Shown: piece after piece, positions 26,466 to 35,513 of the stretch
How positions within the stretch are numbered: the first letter of the stretch is position 1
Layout of the letters: each line of letters begins with the position of its first letter
NCBI RefSeq assembly: GCF_030646615.1
Contig: NZ_JAUSLG010000095.1
Coordinates: 1-64,000 of the forward strand
Direction: 5' to 3'
Origin: Phenylobacterium sp.
GTDB lineage: Bacteria > Pseudomonadota > Alphaproteobacteria > Caulobacterales > Caulobacteraceae
Length of the DNA stretch: 64,000 nucleotides
Notes under the pieces: model-generated
Told to the model about the DNA's origin: nothing
The model's database searches: none
What the model saw: the letters and a program-made list of their open reading frames with translations, nothing else
Position numbers and translations under genes: made by a program

Positions 26466-26479
26466 GCGCCCCCGCTGCC

Positions 26480-26509
26480 GACGTGTTTCTTGACTTTAGA
26501 CGACACGTC
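26480..26509. promoter_or_regulatory. Inverted repeat in the divergent intergenic region of the IS element
   Basis: Seven-base arms gacgtgt (26480–26486) and acacgtc (26503–26509) surround a TTGACT box (26490–26495) between the passenger gene and the transposase gene. This could be an operator or promoter control site for one or both; no -10 box is assigned. Confidence 0.4.
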
Positions 26510-26594
26510 CGCGCAGCGGCAATGCCAACGGAAGGGGCTGCGCCAAAGCACAAAGCACCTCACACTCACGGTGTTGCCACGTTGGAGGCGCTGG

Positions 26595-28034
26595 ATGAGC
26601 CGCTTCGTCGAGGGTGAGGATCGCCGGCAGCCCGCACTGCTGCCGAGCTGTCTCGAGGACTACGTCAGCGAAGACAATCCGGCGCGGGTGATCGACGTCT
26701 TTGTCGACGAGCTCGACCTCGGCGGCCTGGGCTTCGTGGTAGCGCCAGCGGCGACGGGGCGGCCTGCATACCACCCGGCGACGCTGCTGAAGCTCTACAT
26801 CTACGGGTACCTGAACCGCGTGCAGTCCAGCCGCCGGCTGGAGCGCGAGGCGCAGCGCAACGTCGAGCTGATGTGGCTGACGGGAAAGCTCGCGCCGGAC
26901 CACAAGACCATCGCCAACTTCCGGAAGGACAACGGTCCGGCGATCCAGGCGGCCAGCGCCCACTTCATCGTGCTGTGCCGCGAGATCGGGCTCTTCACCC
27001 AGGCGGTGGCGGCGGTCGACGGCAGCAAATTCAAGGCGGTGAACACCCGTGACAAGAACTTCACCGCCACGAAGCTGAAGAAGCGGATGGAACAGGTGGC
27101 CGAGCACATCGCCGGCTACCTGGCTGACCTCGACACCGCCGACCGGCAGGAGGGCGAGGCCGCCGAGGCGCGGGCGGGGAAGCTGAAGGACAAGATCGAA
27201 ACCCTGCGTGCGCAGATGCAGGCGCTGAAGGCGATGGAGGCCCAGGTGGCGGCGTCGCCGGACGGCCAGGTCTCGCTGACCGATCCGGACGCGCGGTCCA
27301 TGGCGACCAGCGGCCGGGGCAGCGGGATCGTCGGCTACAACGTCCAGTCCGTCGTCGAGGCCGAGCACCACCTGATCGTCGCCCACGACGTGGTCATGAC
27401 TGGCAGCGACCGCCAGCAGCTCACCGCTATGAGCGAGAAGGCCAAGGCCGCCATGGGCGTGGACGGCCTGGAGATGCTGGCCGACCGCGGCTACTTCTCG
27501 GGCGAGGAGATCGTCGCCTGCGAAGCCCTCGGCGTGATGCCCTATGTGCCGAAGCCGCTGACCTCAGGGGCCAAGGCTGACGGCCGCTTCGGCAAGCAGG
27601 ACTTTACCTACCTCGCCGACCAGGACGTCTATCGCTGCCCGGCCGGCCGGCATCTGCCGTATCACATGACCACCGTGCAGCGGGGCATGACCCTGCACTC
27701 CTACTGGGATCTCGCGAGCTGCCGCGCCTGCGCGCTCAAGCCCCAATGCACGCCCGCCCTCAACCGGCGGATCAACCGCTGGGAGCACGAGGCGGTGATC
27801 GACGCCATGCAGCGGCGGATGGACCTCGCGCCGCAGAGCCCGATGAAGCTCCGGCGTCGGATCGTCGAACACCCCTTCGGGACGATCAAAGCCTGGATGG
27901 GCCACACCCACTTCCTGATGAAGCGCCTGAACAACGTGAAGACCGAGATCAGCCTCCACATCCTGGCCTACAACCTGAAGCGCGTGATGCAGATCATCGG
28001 GACCGGGCCGCTCATCGCCGCCATCCGAGCCTGA
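26595..28034 (+). CDS. IS1182-family transposase
   Basis: This 479-residue DDE transposase appears intact. The N-terminal region (EDYVSEDNPARVIDVFVDEL, YLNRVQSSRRLEREAQRNVELMWL) is typical of IS1182. Putative catalytic residues are the Asp in AAVDGSKFKAV, the Asp in LADRGYFSGEEI, and the Glu in RRIVEHPFGTIKAWMG. A cysteine cluster (YRCPAG, LASCRACALKPQCTP) before the last catalytic residue is the usual zinc-like insertion. ATG 26595 is preferred over the track start 68 codons upstream, which runs back into the divergent passenger gene. Nothing suggests decay, so it may still be mobile. Confidence 0.93.
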   Translation: MSRFVEGEDRRQPALLPSCLEDYVSEDNPARVIDVFVDELDLGGLGFVVAPAATGRPAYHPATLLKLYIYGYLNRVQSSRRLEREAQRNVELMWLTGKLAPDHKTIANFRKDNGPAIQAASAHFIVLCREIGLFTQAVAAVDGSKFKAVNTRDKNFTATKLKKRMEQVAEHIAGYLADLDTADRQEGEAAEARAGKLKDKIETLRAQMQALKAMEAQVAASPDGQVSLTDPDARSMATSGRGSGIVGYNVQSVVEAEHHLIVAHDVVMTGSDRQQLTAMSEKAKAAMGVDGLEMLADRGYFSGEEIVACEALGVMPYVPKPLTSGAKADGRFGKQDFTYLADQDVYRCPAGRHLPYHMTTVQRGMTLHSYWDLASCRACALKPQCTPALNRRINRWEHEAVIDAMQRRMDLAPQSPMKLRRRIVEHPFGTIKAWMGHTHFLMKRLNNVKTEISLHILAYNLKRVMQIIGTGPLIAAIRA

Positions 28035-28088
28035 CGGGGGCGCCGCGTCTCGCGCCGCGCTGGGGCCGCGAGACTATGCTGGCCCTGA

Positions 28089-28107
28089 GTTTTTACACGG
28101 CCTCGGC
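28089..28107 (-). repeat. Right terminal inverted repeat of the IS element
   Basis: Plus-strand gtttttacacggcctcggc lies 54 bases after the transposase stop and is the inverted partner of 25853–25871. Confidence 0.78.
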
Positions 28108-28254
28108 TGAAAGCAGACACTGGCCCCGTGAGGGCGAAACCTTTGTCAGCCTTCGAGTCCTGGCGGATCGTCTCGCCAAATCTGATCAACGATGAGCTTG
28201 GGTTCGGGCGGGGCCGTCCAAAATGACGAGGGTCGCCACTGCTGCGATGTCAGC

Positions 28255-29445
28255 TCAGCTTGTGGGGCGGTTATTCGGCCGTCGTACTGGCAAAGTATGT
28301 TCTTGTCCGGCCGCCACGAAGTTGCGTCGCGTCCGTTCGTCGTTTTCCAGGGTGAACTCGACGCATGTATCGATAGCGCGCTGCAGGGCTGTTTCCGCAT
28401 CCGGCTCCAGAAACGCAAAGCCTATCAGTGTGCTCATACCGCACAGCGAGCCTTTGATTTCTAGCCAAAGTCCGTCGTCCCTCAGCGTGACCATGGTCGG
28501 CAGCATGGCGGAGGCCGCATAGGCTTTAATCGCATCCAGTTCCGGCTCGGTCGGCGGCTCGGTGCGGTGACCGCCCTGGTTAACGAAGACGCCCCCTCCG
28601 ATCTCAGTGGCGGCCTGTTCGAGCTGCGCCTGAAAGGCGGACAGCATCTCGCCAGCGGCAGCCCCCGGCGGCGGTTCGAACCGCCACGCACGAGGCGTGT
28701 CTTCCGTTAGGGGAGAGTAAACATAGCCTACCCCAGCGTTGGGGACGACGGCGCCCATCACCCCGACGCCGTAGTCACGGGGGCCATGCACATTGTAGCG
28801 CCATTCCGTCATTCCAGACTGCCGGTCGGCTACTTGCTTGGGGGTAAGGCCGGTTCGAAGATCAATCTCGTCCCAGGCAAAAACGCCAGAGTGGGGAAGA
28901 TAGCAGTGACCGATCGGAGATGCCTGGAGAAGGATGCCAAACCCACCAACGGTGTCACCGACGGGGATGCTCTCGAACAGCTTTTGCGTCGCGCCACGGA
29001 ACGCGACTTCTTCATGGGTGCGGTCCGACAGGGGTATCCTCGGAATCTGTAGCGCGAAGGAGTCGATGCGCGCTTCCAACGCTCGATTACCGATAGCAGT
29101 CCGCTCCAGATTCGAAGAAACGCGGCCTTCCCATATCCGGTCGAGCGACGGGGCGGCCATGTGGGAAATCAGAATGAACTCAGTGTCGCGGCCAGTGGCG
29201 GCCAATAGAGAGGCTCGTACGTCGTCGACTTCACCGCCAGCGTCTAGAATACCCTTTGCAGCTCGCGCTGCCTGCAGGCCAACCTCGGACCACCCAGCAT
29301 AAGCCATCGACACGCGATTATTTAGAATGATTGCCTTCAGCTGACCGGGAATGACATCTGACTTGCCGGTCTGCTGATCGGTGATCATGGTGTCTGCTGC
29401 CATGATGATCCGGTCACCAAATCGACGGGCGATGACAAACGTCAT
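28255..29445 (-). CDS. Orphan Ntn-hydrolase (HslV/proteasome beta-like) protein
   Basis: The N-terminus reads MTFVIARRFGDRIIMAADTMITD, the pattern of proteasome-type Ntn hydrolases. Removing Met exposes Thr1, and Asp then falls at position 17 as in HslV; a lysine follows at position 36 (GQLKAIIL), close to the catalytic Lys33. VSMAYAGWSEVGLQAARAA matches the AGFAG-type strand–helix after it. At 396 residues it is more than twice HslV length and has a C-terminal extension of unknown fold. A strong aggagg ribosome site precedes ATG 29445. No unfoldase partner is adjacent. Composition is less GC-rich than neighbours, and the IS lies 147 bases beyond its stop. The assignment is by motif only. Confidence 0.6.
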   Translation of the reverse strand: MTFVIARRFGDRIIMAADTMITDQQTGKSDVIPGQLKAIILNNRVSMAYAGWSEVGLQAARAAKGILDAGGEVDDVRASLLAATGRDTEFILISHMAAPSLDRIWEGRVSSNLERTAIGNRALEARIDSFALQIPRIPLSDRTHEEVAFRGATQKLFESIPVGDTVGGFGILLQASPIGHCYLPHSGVFAWDEIDLRTGLTPKQVADRQSGMTEWRYNVHGPRDYGVGVMGAVVPNAGVGYVYSPLTEDTPRAWRFEPPPGAAAGEMLSAFQAQLEQAATEIGGGVFVNQGGHRTEPPTEPELDAIKAYAASAMLPTMVTLRDDGLWLEIKGSLCGMSTLIGFAFLEPDAETALQRAIDTCVEFTLENDERTRRNFVAAGQEHTLPVRRPNNRPTS

Positions 29446-29564
29446 GAAGTCCTCCTGAAGGCACGGGCCAGGGATAACGGGCGATTTCGCTGGCTGGGAG
29501 CCAGGGAGTCAAAGGTCCGTTCCAGGCCGGAAGCCAACGTCAGCAATTGGCGCACAACCTCCCC

Positions 29565-32288
29565 CTACCCCGTATTCCGCAGCCCCGCCGCGATCCCATT
29601 GATGGTCAGATGAATGCCGTCGTGGACGGCTTCGGTGTCTTCGCCGCGGCGCAGGCGGCTGAGGAGTTCGATCTGCAGGTGGTTCAGGGGGTCGATATAG
29701 GGCAGGCGTGAGCGGATGGTGGCGGCGAGGTCGGGGTTGTGGTCCAGCAGGGCCGACTGGCCGGTGATGGCCAGGACCGCCTCCGTCGTGCGGTCCCACT
29801 CGGCGCGGATGTCGCCGAAGACGCTGTCGGCCAGGGCGCGGTCCTCCATCAGGCCTGAGTAGCGGGCGGCGATGGCCATGTCGCCCTTGACCAGCACCAT
29901 CTCCATATTGGCCGTCATCGAGGAGAAGAAGGGCCAGCTCTCCTGCAGCTCGCGCAGCTGGGCGATGGAGACGCCGGACTTGGCCACCGCCGAGCCGAAG
30001 CCGTACCAGCCTGGCAGCATGGCCCGCGACTGGGCCCAGGAAAACACCCACGGAATGGCCCGCAGGCCCTCGATGGTGCGCTTGGCCTGGCGGGAGGTCG
30101 GGCGGCTGCCGATGTTCAGGTCGGCGATCTCGCTGATCGGGGTGGCGGCGAAGAAGTAGTCGACGAAGCCCGGCCGCTCGTAAACCAGCGCGCGATAGGC
30201 GGCCATGGCTTCGCGGGCCATGGCGTCCATGGCCTGGCCGTGGGGGGCGGCCTGTTCGGAGGGCGCGGGCCTGCGCAGGGAGGCCAGGATGGTGCCGGCG
30301 GCCAGGGTCTCCAGGCTCTGGCGGGCGATCTCGGGGTCGGCGTACTTGTTGGCCACCACCTCGCCCTGCTCGGTCACCCTGATGCGGCCGCCGAGGGTGC
30401 CCGGCGGCTGGGCCAGCAGGGCCTCGAAGCTGGAGCCCCCGCCCCGGCCCACCGCCCCGCCGCGGCCGTGGAACAGCTGCAGCCGCACCCCGGCCTCGCG
30501 GGCCACTTCGGCGAGCGCGATGGAGGCCTGGTTCAGCTCCCAGGTGGAGGTGAGATAGCTGCCGTCCTTGTTGGAGTCCGAATAGCCGATCATCACCTCC
30601 TGTACGCCCACCGGCGCCACCAGCTCGGCGATCAGGGGCAGGCCAAGGTAGCGGCGCATGATGTCCGGCGCGGCGCGCAGGTCGGCGATGGTCTCGAACA
30701 GGGGCTCGGCGAAGACCTGGGTGTGGGCCGGCCCGTCGCCCGCCGCCGCCGGCGTATAGAGCCCCACCTCCTTGAGCAGCACATAGACCTCCAGCAGGTC
30801 GGACACCGACTGGGTGTTGGAGACGATGTGGGCGCGGATGGCGTCGCGGCCATAGCGGCGCTTCAGGTCGGCCGCGGCGGTCAGGATGTCGTATTCGCGC
30901 CTGGCCTCCTCGCTGTAGTCGGCGAAGGGGGTGTGCAGCAGCCGGCCATGGGCGAGCTCCGCCAGCAGCAGGTCGCAGCGGGCGTCCTCGTCCAGGGCCT
31001 CATAGTCGGGGCAGACGCCGGCCCCCTTCAGCAGTTCGGCCACCACCCGGGCATGGACCGCGGAGTTCTGGCGCAGGTCCAGGCGGGCCAGGTGGAAGCC
31101 GAAGATCTCCACCCCGCGGATCAGGTCCGGCAGCGCGCCTTGCGCAAAGGCCTCGCCATAGCTGGCGATCAGGGCGTCCTGCACCGCCTGGAGGTCGGCC
31201 TTCAGCTCGTCGGGGCCGTCATAGGGGGCGGCGGGGCCGGCGGCGGGCCTCGCCGGCGCCTCCCCGGTCAGCAGCGGATAGGTGGCCGCCAGCCTTGCAT
31301 AGATGCCGGTCAGCGCCCGGCGATAGGGCTCGTCGGCCCGCTGGGCTGAGTCGTCCGGCGAGGCCTCGGCCAGGGTCAGCAGGGCCGGCGGGATGGAATC
31401 GGGCTCGCCGCTGATGGAGAGCTCGGCGCCGAGCGCATGGATCTGGTCGAGATAGAGCCTAAGGGCCGCGCGGGACTGCCGCGCCATGGCCCGGCGCATC
31501 ACCGCCTGGGTGACATTGGGATTGCCGTCCCGATCGCCGCCGACCCAGGAGCCGACCCGCAGGAAGGAGGGCAGCCGCTCCGGATGGCCCAGGACATCGA
31601 GCCAGTGCTCATAGAGCCTGGGCAGTTCAGTGAGGAAGCTGCGCTCGAAATAGGAGACCGAGGTCTCGATCTCGTCCTCCACCCCCAGCTTGACCCGCCG
31701 CAGCAGCCGGGTGCGCCAGAGGATCGACACCTGCCGCAGCAGGTCGCGGTCGAGGATCGGCCGGCCCGGTGCGCTTTTCTCCGTGTCGTCCCCCGTGTCG
31801 TCCATGGCGTCGAGGATGTTGGCGATGGCTGCCTGCCGGTCGAGCACGCTCTTGCGGCGCACCTCGCTGGGATGGGCGGTGATCACCGGGGCCACCAGGG
31901 CGCCGGCCAAGAGCTCCATCACCTCGTCCACCCCCACGCCCTCGGCCTGGAGGGTGCGCAGGGCGCCGGCCAGGGTGTCGGGACGCGCGTCTCCGTCCCG
32001 GCCCCGGCGGCGTTGGATCTGGTCCTCGGCGATATTGGTGATCAGCAGGAAGCAGGCGAAGGAGTGGGCGAAGCGCACCGTCTCGGCGGGGCTGAGCCTG
32101 GCCAGCCGCTCGTCCATCAGCCGGCCGGCCTCGGCGGCGCCCTCCCGGTGGAAGGCGACCGAGGCCTGGCGGATGTCCTCGATCTGCCGGAACACCGCCT
32201 CCCCGTCCTGGGTGCGGATGGCGTCGCCGAGGACGCGCCCCAGCAGGCGGACATTGGTGCGAAGCTTGGTCGGCAGGGACTGAGTCAT
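29565..32288 (-). CDS. ppc: Phosphoenolpyruvate carboxylase
   Basis: Ppc adds bicarbonate to PEP to make oxaloacetate, replenishing the TCA cycle. The 907-residue protein from ATG 32288 has the first active-site motif with its catalytic histidine (VITAHPSEVRRKSV), the glycine-rich GGDRDGNPNVT, the second signature VMIGYSDSNKDGSY, FHGRGGAVGRGG, and the C-terminal ...GIAAGLRNTG ending. The track start 12 codons upstream is unsupported. It is divergent from the lptC-like gene with 98 bases between starts. Confidence 0.97.
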   Translation of the reverse strand: MTQSLPTKLRTNVRLLGRVLGDAIRTQDGEAVFRQIEDIRQASVAFHREGAAEAGRLMDERLARLSPAETVRFAHSFACFLLITNIAEDQIQRRRGRDGDARPDTLAGALRTLQAEGVGVDEVMELLAGALVAPVITAHPSEVRRKSVLDRQAAIANILDAMDDTGDDTEKSAPGRPILDRDLLRQVSILWRTRLLRRVKLGVEDEIETSVSYFERSFLTELPRLYEHWLDVLGHPERLPSFLRVGSWVGGDRDGNPNVTQAVMRRAMARQSRAALRLYLDQIHALGAELSISGEPDSIPPALLTLAEASPDDSAQRADEPYRRALTGIYARLAATYPLLTGEAPARPAAGPAAPYDGPDELKADLQAVQDALIASYGEAFAQGALPDLIRGVEIFGFHLARLDLRQNSAVHARVVAELLKGAGVCPDYEALDEDARCDLLLAELAHGRLLHTPFADYSEEARREYDILTAAADLKRRYGRDAIRAHIVSNTQSVSDLLEVYVLLKEVGLYTPAAAGDGPAHTQVFAEPLFETIADLRAAPDIMRRYLGLPLIAELVAPVGVQEVMIGYSDSNKDGSYLTSTWELNQASIALAEVAREAGVRLQLFHGRGGAVGRGGGSSFEALLAQPPGTLGGRIRVTEQGEVVANKYADPEIARQSLETLAAGTILASLRRPAPSEQAAPHGQAMDAMAREAMAAYRALVYERPGFVDYFFAATPISEIADLNIGSRPTSRQAKRTIEGLRAIPWVFSWAQSRAMLPGWYGFGSAVAKSGVSIAQLRELQESWPFFSSMTANMEMVLVKGDMAIAARYSGLMEDRALADSVFGDIRAEWDRTTEAVLAITGQSALLDHNPDLAATIRSRLPYIDPLNHLQIELLSRLRRGEDTEAVHDGIHLTINGIAAGLRNTG

Positions 32289-32386
32289 GGGGGAGAGGCA
32301 AAACCCCCACTGGCCGGAAGTCAAACGGCGTAAGGCATGTTAACCCCGCCCCAGCGCCCATTTGCGGGCGAGGAGCGAGCACGGCC

Positions 32387-32992
32387 ATGGCGATGGGCGC
32401 CGCAAAGCTGATGACCGATGCCGACCGCCGGGCCCACCGGCTGGCGCAGGTCCGACGCCTGCGCCGCATCCTGCCGATCGCCGCCATCGCCCTGCTGCTG
32501 ATCTGCCTGTTGCAGGTGGTGGTCGGCGGGATCTCCCGTTCGGCGCCGGAGGCGGGCGAGGCCGAGGCCGCCAGGATGCTGAGCCCGCGGTTCTCCGGCC
32601 GCGCGCCGGACGGTCGCCGCTTCGCCATCACCGGCGAGAGCGGCATACGCAACGAGGCGGACCTGAACCAGATCCAGATCGCCGCCCCGGTCCTCACCCT
32701 GCAGGACGGCGAGCGGACCCAGAGGATGACCGCCCTGGCCGGGGTCTATGACGAGGCGGCCCACACCCTGCGTCTGACCGGCGAGGTGAAGATCGACACC
32801 GGCGCCCGGACCCAGCTGTCGGCCCAGGAGGCGGTGATCGACACCCGCACCGGCGCCATCAGCGGCCAGAAGGGTCTGCGGGTCCAGGCCGGCCCGCGGC
32901 AGGTGGAGGCCGAGTCCTTTTCCACCGACGAGGACGGCGACCGCATCATCCTCAAGGGCGGGGTTCGCGGGCGCCTGGAGGCGCCGCAATGA
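32387..32992 (+). CDS. LptC-like periplasmic lipid-transport protein
   Basis: The 201-residue protein has one N-terminal membrane helix (ILPIAAIALLLICLLQVVV) and a periplasmic beta-jellyroll typical of LptC/YrbK (LNQIQIAAPVLTLQDGER, AHTLRLTGEVKIDTGARTQLSAQEAVIDTRTG). LptC passes lipid from the LptB2FG permease to LptA. Here lptA and lptB do not follow; the next genes belong to the sphingolipid cluster, and an lptF/lptG-like pair lies 12 kb downstream. I infer a paralogue dedicated to sphingolipid export, as proposed for the corresponding C. crescentus locus, but it could be the cell's main LptC. ATG 32387 is used; in-frame ATGs follow at codons 3 and 9. Confidence 0.8.
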   Translation: MAMGAAKLMTDADRRAHRLAQVRRLRRILPIAAIALLLICLLQVVVGGISRSAPEAGEAEAARMLSPRFSGRAPDGRRFAITGESGIRNEADLNQIQIAAPVLTLQDGERTQRMTALAGVYDEAAHTLRLTGEVKIDTGARTQLSAQEAVIDTRTGAISGQKGLRVQAGPRQVEAESFSTDEDGDRIILKGGVRGRLEAPQ

Positions 32993-33039
32993 GCCGGCCC
33001 CACGGCCAGGCGGGCCGGACCAGGCCAAGGGCCTAGGCG

Positions 33040-34191
33040 ATGGTTGCCTGCGAACCGCCCACCAAGGTCTGCTTCCTCTATATCGCCCAGACCCACCAGA
33101 TCCTGCACAGCCTGCCCATCGCCGTGGCCCTGGCGCGCGGCTGGCCGCAGTTCGAGGCGCACCTGGCGGCCACCTCCCAGGCGCAGTTGGACTATATCGA
33201 AGACGCCTTGGCCAGGCTCGGCGGCGCGCCGGTCAAGACCGTGCTTCTCGGGCCGGCCTGGCTGCGGAAGATCCGGCTGAGGGGCGCCACGACGCCGCCC
33301 AAGGCCGCCATGCTGGTCGCCAATCTCGGCCGCTTCGCCGGCTATGGCGCGGTGGTGACGCCCGAGCGGACCACCGCCCTGATCCGTCGCCTGGGCGTGA
33401 CCGGTCCCAAGCTCGTCTACACCCAGCACGGCGCCGGCGACCGCGGCGGCCCGTTCGAGCCGCGCCTGCGCCTGTTCGACCTGGTCATGGCCGCCGGCCC
33501 CAAGCAGCGCGACCGGATGGTGCAAGGCGGCCTGGTGCGGCCCGAGGCCTGCGCCATGGTCGGCTATCCCAAGTTCGACATGGTCGAGGCCCTGACGCCC
33601 CAGCCGCTCAAGCCCTTCGCCGATGACCGGCCGGTGGTGGTCTACAATCCCCATTTCGACCCGCGGCTCAGCTCCTGGCCCCGCTTCGGCCGGCGGGTGC
33701 TGGAGCAGTTCGCCGCCAATGACCGCTACAACCTGATCTTCGCCCCCCATATCCGTCTGTTCGACGAGGCCCCGGCCGCCGAGCGCGAGGCGGTCGCCCC
33801 CTTCGCCGGCCATCCGGGCATCCACATCGACCTGGGCGGGCCGGCCGCCATCGACATGACCTACACCCGCTGCGCCGACCTCTATCTGGGCGACGTCTCC
33901 AGCCAGATCTACGAGTTCCTGCGCGCGCCCCGACCGGCGTTGTTCCTGAACGCTCACGGCGTCGATTGGCGGGGCGACGAAAACTATCTGCACTGGACCT
34001 ACGGCCCCGTCCTCGACAGCCCCGAAGGCCTGATCGATCAGGTCGACGAGGCCTTCGCCAGCCACGGCGCCTATCTGGTGCAGCAGCAGGCGGGCTTCGC
34101 CGCCAGCTTCGACATCCAGTCCCGCCCCTCGTCCGAGCGGGCCGCCGAGGCCATCGCCCGCCTGCTGGATCCGGGGCTGGCGGCGACATGA
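33040..34191 (+). CDS. CDP-glycerol glycerophosphotransferase-like / GT-B-fold protein
   Basis: This 383-residue soluble protein has the two-domain look of CDP-glycerol:polyol glycerophosphotransferases. Evidence includes the QHGAGDRGG loop after VYTQ, VGYPKFD, VVVYNPHFDPRLSSWPRFG, and the C-terminal LYLGDVSSQIYEFL, equivalent to the T/D-x-SS-x-x-x-D/E-F motif. CDP-glycerol enzymes attach glycerophosphate to a carbohydrate or lipid acceptor. Inside a ceramide locus it may modify the sphingolipid head group or a surface glycan. It shares a four-base overlap (ATGA) with the flippase-like gene. Confidence 0.65.
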   Translation: MVACEPPTKVCFLYIAQTHQILHSLPIAVALARGWPQFEAHLAATSQAQLDYIEDALARLGGAPVKTVLLGPAWLRKIRLRGATTPPKAAMLVANLGRFAGYGAVVTPERTTALIRRLGVTGPKLVYTQHGAGDRGGPFEPRLRLFDLVMAAGPKQRDRMVQGGLVRPEACAMVGYPKFDMVEALTPQPLKPFADDRPVVVYNPHFDPRLSSWPRFGRRVLEQFAANDRYNLIFAPHIRLFDEAPAAEREAVAPFAGHPGIHIDLGGPAAIDMTYTRCADLYLGDVSSQIYEFLRAPRPALFLNAHGVDWRGDENYLHWTYGPVLDSPEGLIDQVDEAFASHGAYLVQQQAGFAASFDIQSRPSSERAAEAIARLLDPGLAAT

Positions 34192-35513
34192 TCGCTGAGC
34201 CGCCCCGGGACGGCGTTCTGCGCCGGGTCCTCGCCAATACCGGGGTCCTGCTGGGCGGGCGGGCGGTCAACGCCGTGCTCAGCCTCGGCTATATGGCCCT
34301 GGCGGCCCGGTCCCTGGGGATCGGCGCCTTCGGCGTCCTGGTCCTGATCAACACCTTCGCCCAGTTCGTCAGCGACGTGGCCAAGTTCCAGGCCTGGCAG
34401 ACCATCCTGCATTTCGGCGCCGCCCCCCTGGCCGAGGGTCGCCGCGAGGATTTCCAGCAGGTGGTCCGGTTCGGGTTGGTGCTCGACCTGATCAGCGTCG
34501 CCTTCGGGGTCTGCGTCGGGGCGGCGGGCGCCTGGCTGTTCGGGCCCGCCCTCGGCCTGCCGGAAGCGGCCCGGGGGGAAGCGGCGGTCTACGCGCTCAG
34601 CGTCGCCGTCCTGGCGCCCACCGCCCAGGTGGGCCTGCTCCGCCTGTTCGATCGCTTCGGCCTGCTCGCCGCCCAAGGCGCCATCAGCTCGGCCGTCCGC
34701 CTGGCCGGCGGCGCCCTTGGCATGGCGATCGACGCGCCGCTGGTCTTCTTCCTGGCGACCTGGGCGCTGGGCTCCCTGGCGGCCTTCGCCTATGTGGCGG
34801 CGGCGGCCGCTCTGGAGATGCGCCGTCGCGGCCTGTGGACCGGGTTTTCCTGGACCGGCCCCCTCACCGCCGGTCTGCCCAAGGCCTGGCGATTCGCCTG
34901 GGCCACCAACGCCTCGAGCAGCGTCGACGTGGCCTTCACCCACGTGGCCACCCTGAGCGTAGGCGCCCTGGCCGGGGCGGCCGACGCCGGCCTCTGGCGC
35001 GTCGCCCGGCAGATCGCCGACGCCCTGGCCAAGCCCGCCCGCCTGCTGATCCCGGCCCTCTATCCCGAGCTCGCCAAGCTGCACGCCTCGGGCCGAGCCG
35101 GCGCCATGGGACAATTGGCCCTTCGGGTCGGACTTCTGGGCGGCGCAGCCGCGACCCTGCTGTTGCTCGTGGCGGTCTTCGCTGGCGAAGCCCTGCTGGC
35201 CCTGGTGCTGGGCGCCGAGTTCGCCGCCGCCCGATCCACCATGATCTGGCAGTTGGGCGCAGCGGTTATCGGAGTCTGGGCCCTGCCGCTGGAGCCGATG
35301 CTGGTGTCCCTGGGCCGGCCGGGCGTGGTGGTCTGGGTGCGCCTGACCGCCGCCGTGGCCTTTCTCGCCGTCCTGCCGTTTGCGATTGGGACCTATGGTC
35401 TGCCCGGCGCCGGCGCGGCCCTGGTGGGCGCGACCCTGGCCATGGCGGCGGGCATGCTGGTGCGCCTGCGGCAGATTGCAGGCAGTCGCCGTTCCGACAT
35501 AAAATTTCTATAA
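34188..35513 (+). CDS. Oligosaccharide flippase-like (MATE/MOP superfamily) membrane protein
   Basis: The 441-residue protein from ATG 34188 has about twelve hydrophobic helices and the Wzx-like N-terminus (NTGVLLGGRAVNAVLSLGYMALAARSLGIGAFG). The order of helices and sparse charged residues (SVDVAFTHVATLSVGALAGAADAGLWRVARQIADAL) match polysaccharide flippases that move lipid-linked sugars across the inner membrane. The track ORF extends 74 codons upstream in the shadow of the previous gene. The last codons (DIKFL) are AT-rich, and the stop lies inside a 17-base palindrome. Role in this cluster is unknown; it may flip a modified ceramide or a lipid-linked glycan. Confidence 0.75.
   Translation: MIAEPPRDGVLRRVLANTGVLLGGRAVNAVLSLGYMALAARSLGIGAFGVLVLINTFAQFVSDVAKFQAWQTILHFGAAPLAEGRREDFQQVVRFGLVLDLISVAFGVCVGAAGAWLFGPALGLPEAARGEAAVYALSVAVLAPTAQVGLLRLFDRFGLLAAQGAISSAVRLAGGALGMAIDAPLVFFLATWALGSLAAFAYVAAAAALEMRRRGLWTGFSWTGPLTAGLPKAWRFAWATNASSSVDVAFTHVATLSVGALAGAADAGLWRVARQIADALAKPARLLIPALYPELAKLHASGRAGAMGQLALRVGLLGGAAATLLLLVAVFAGEALLALVLGAEFAAARSTMIWQLGAAVIGVWALPLEPMLVSLGRPGVVVWVRLTAAVAFLAVLPFAIGTYGLPGAGAALVGATLAMAAGMLVRLRQIAGSRRSDIKFL

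Larger units (their letters stand above)
25852..28108 (+). mobile_element. IS1182-family insertion element with an apparent passenger gene
   Basis: Imperfect inverted repeats, 17 of 19 matching, face each other at 25853–25871 (gctgaggctgtgtaaaaac) and 28089–28107 (reverse complement gccgaggccgtgtaaaaac). They enclose a complete IS1182-type transposase gene and, divergent from it, a 195-codon gene ending seven bases from the left repeat. The sequence gaaag occurs immediately outside both ends (25847–25851 and 28109–28113) and may be a five-base target duplication, although that is short enough to be chance. At about 2.26 kb it is longer than simple IS1182 elements. Confidence 0.72.

Noticed and set aside
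32387-32992. LptC-like gene as part of a normal lptC–lptA–lptB operon
   Set aside because: No lptA or lptB follows; the next genes belong to the sphingolipid cluster.
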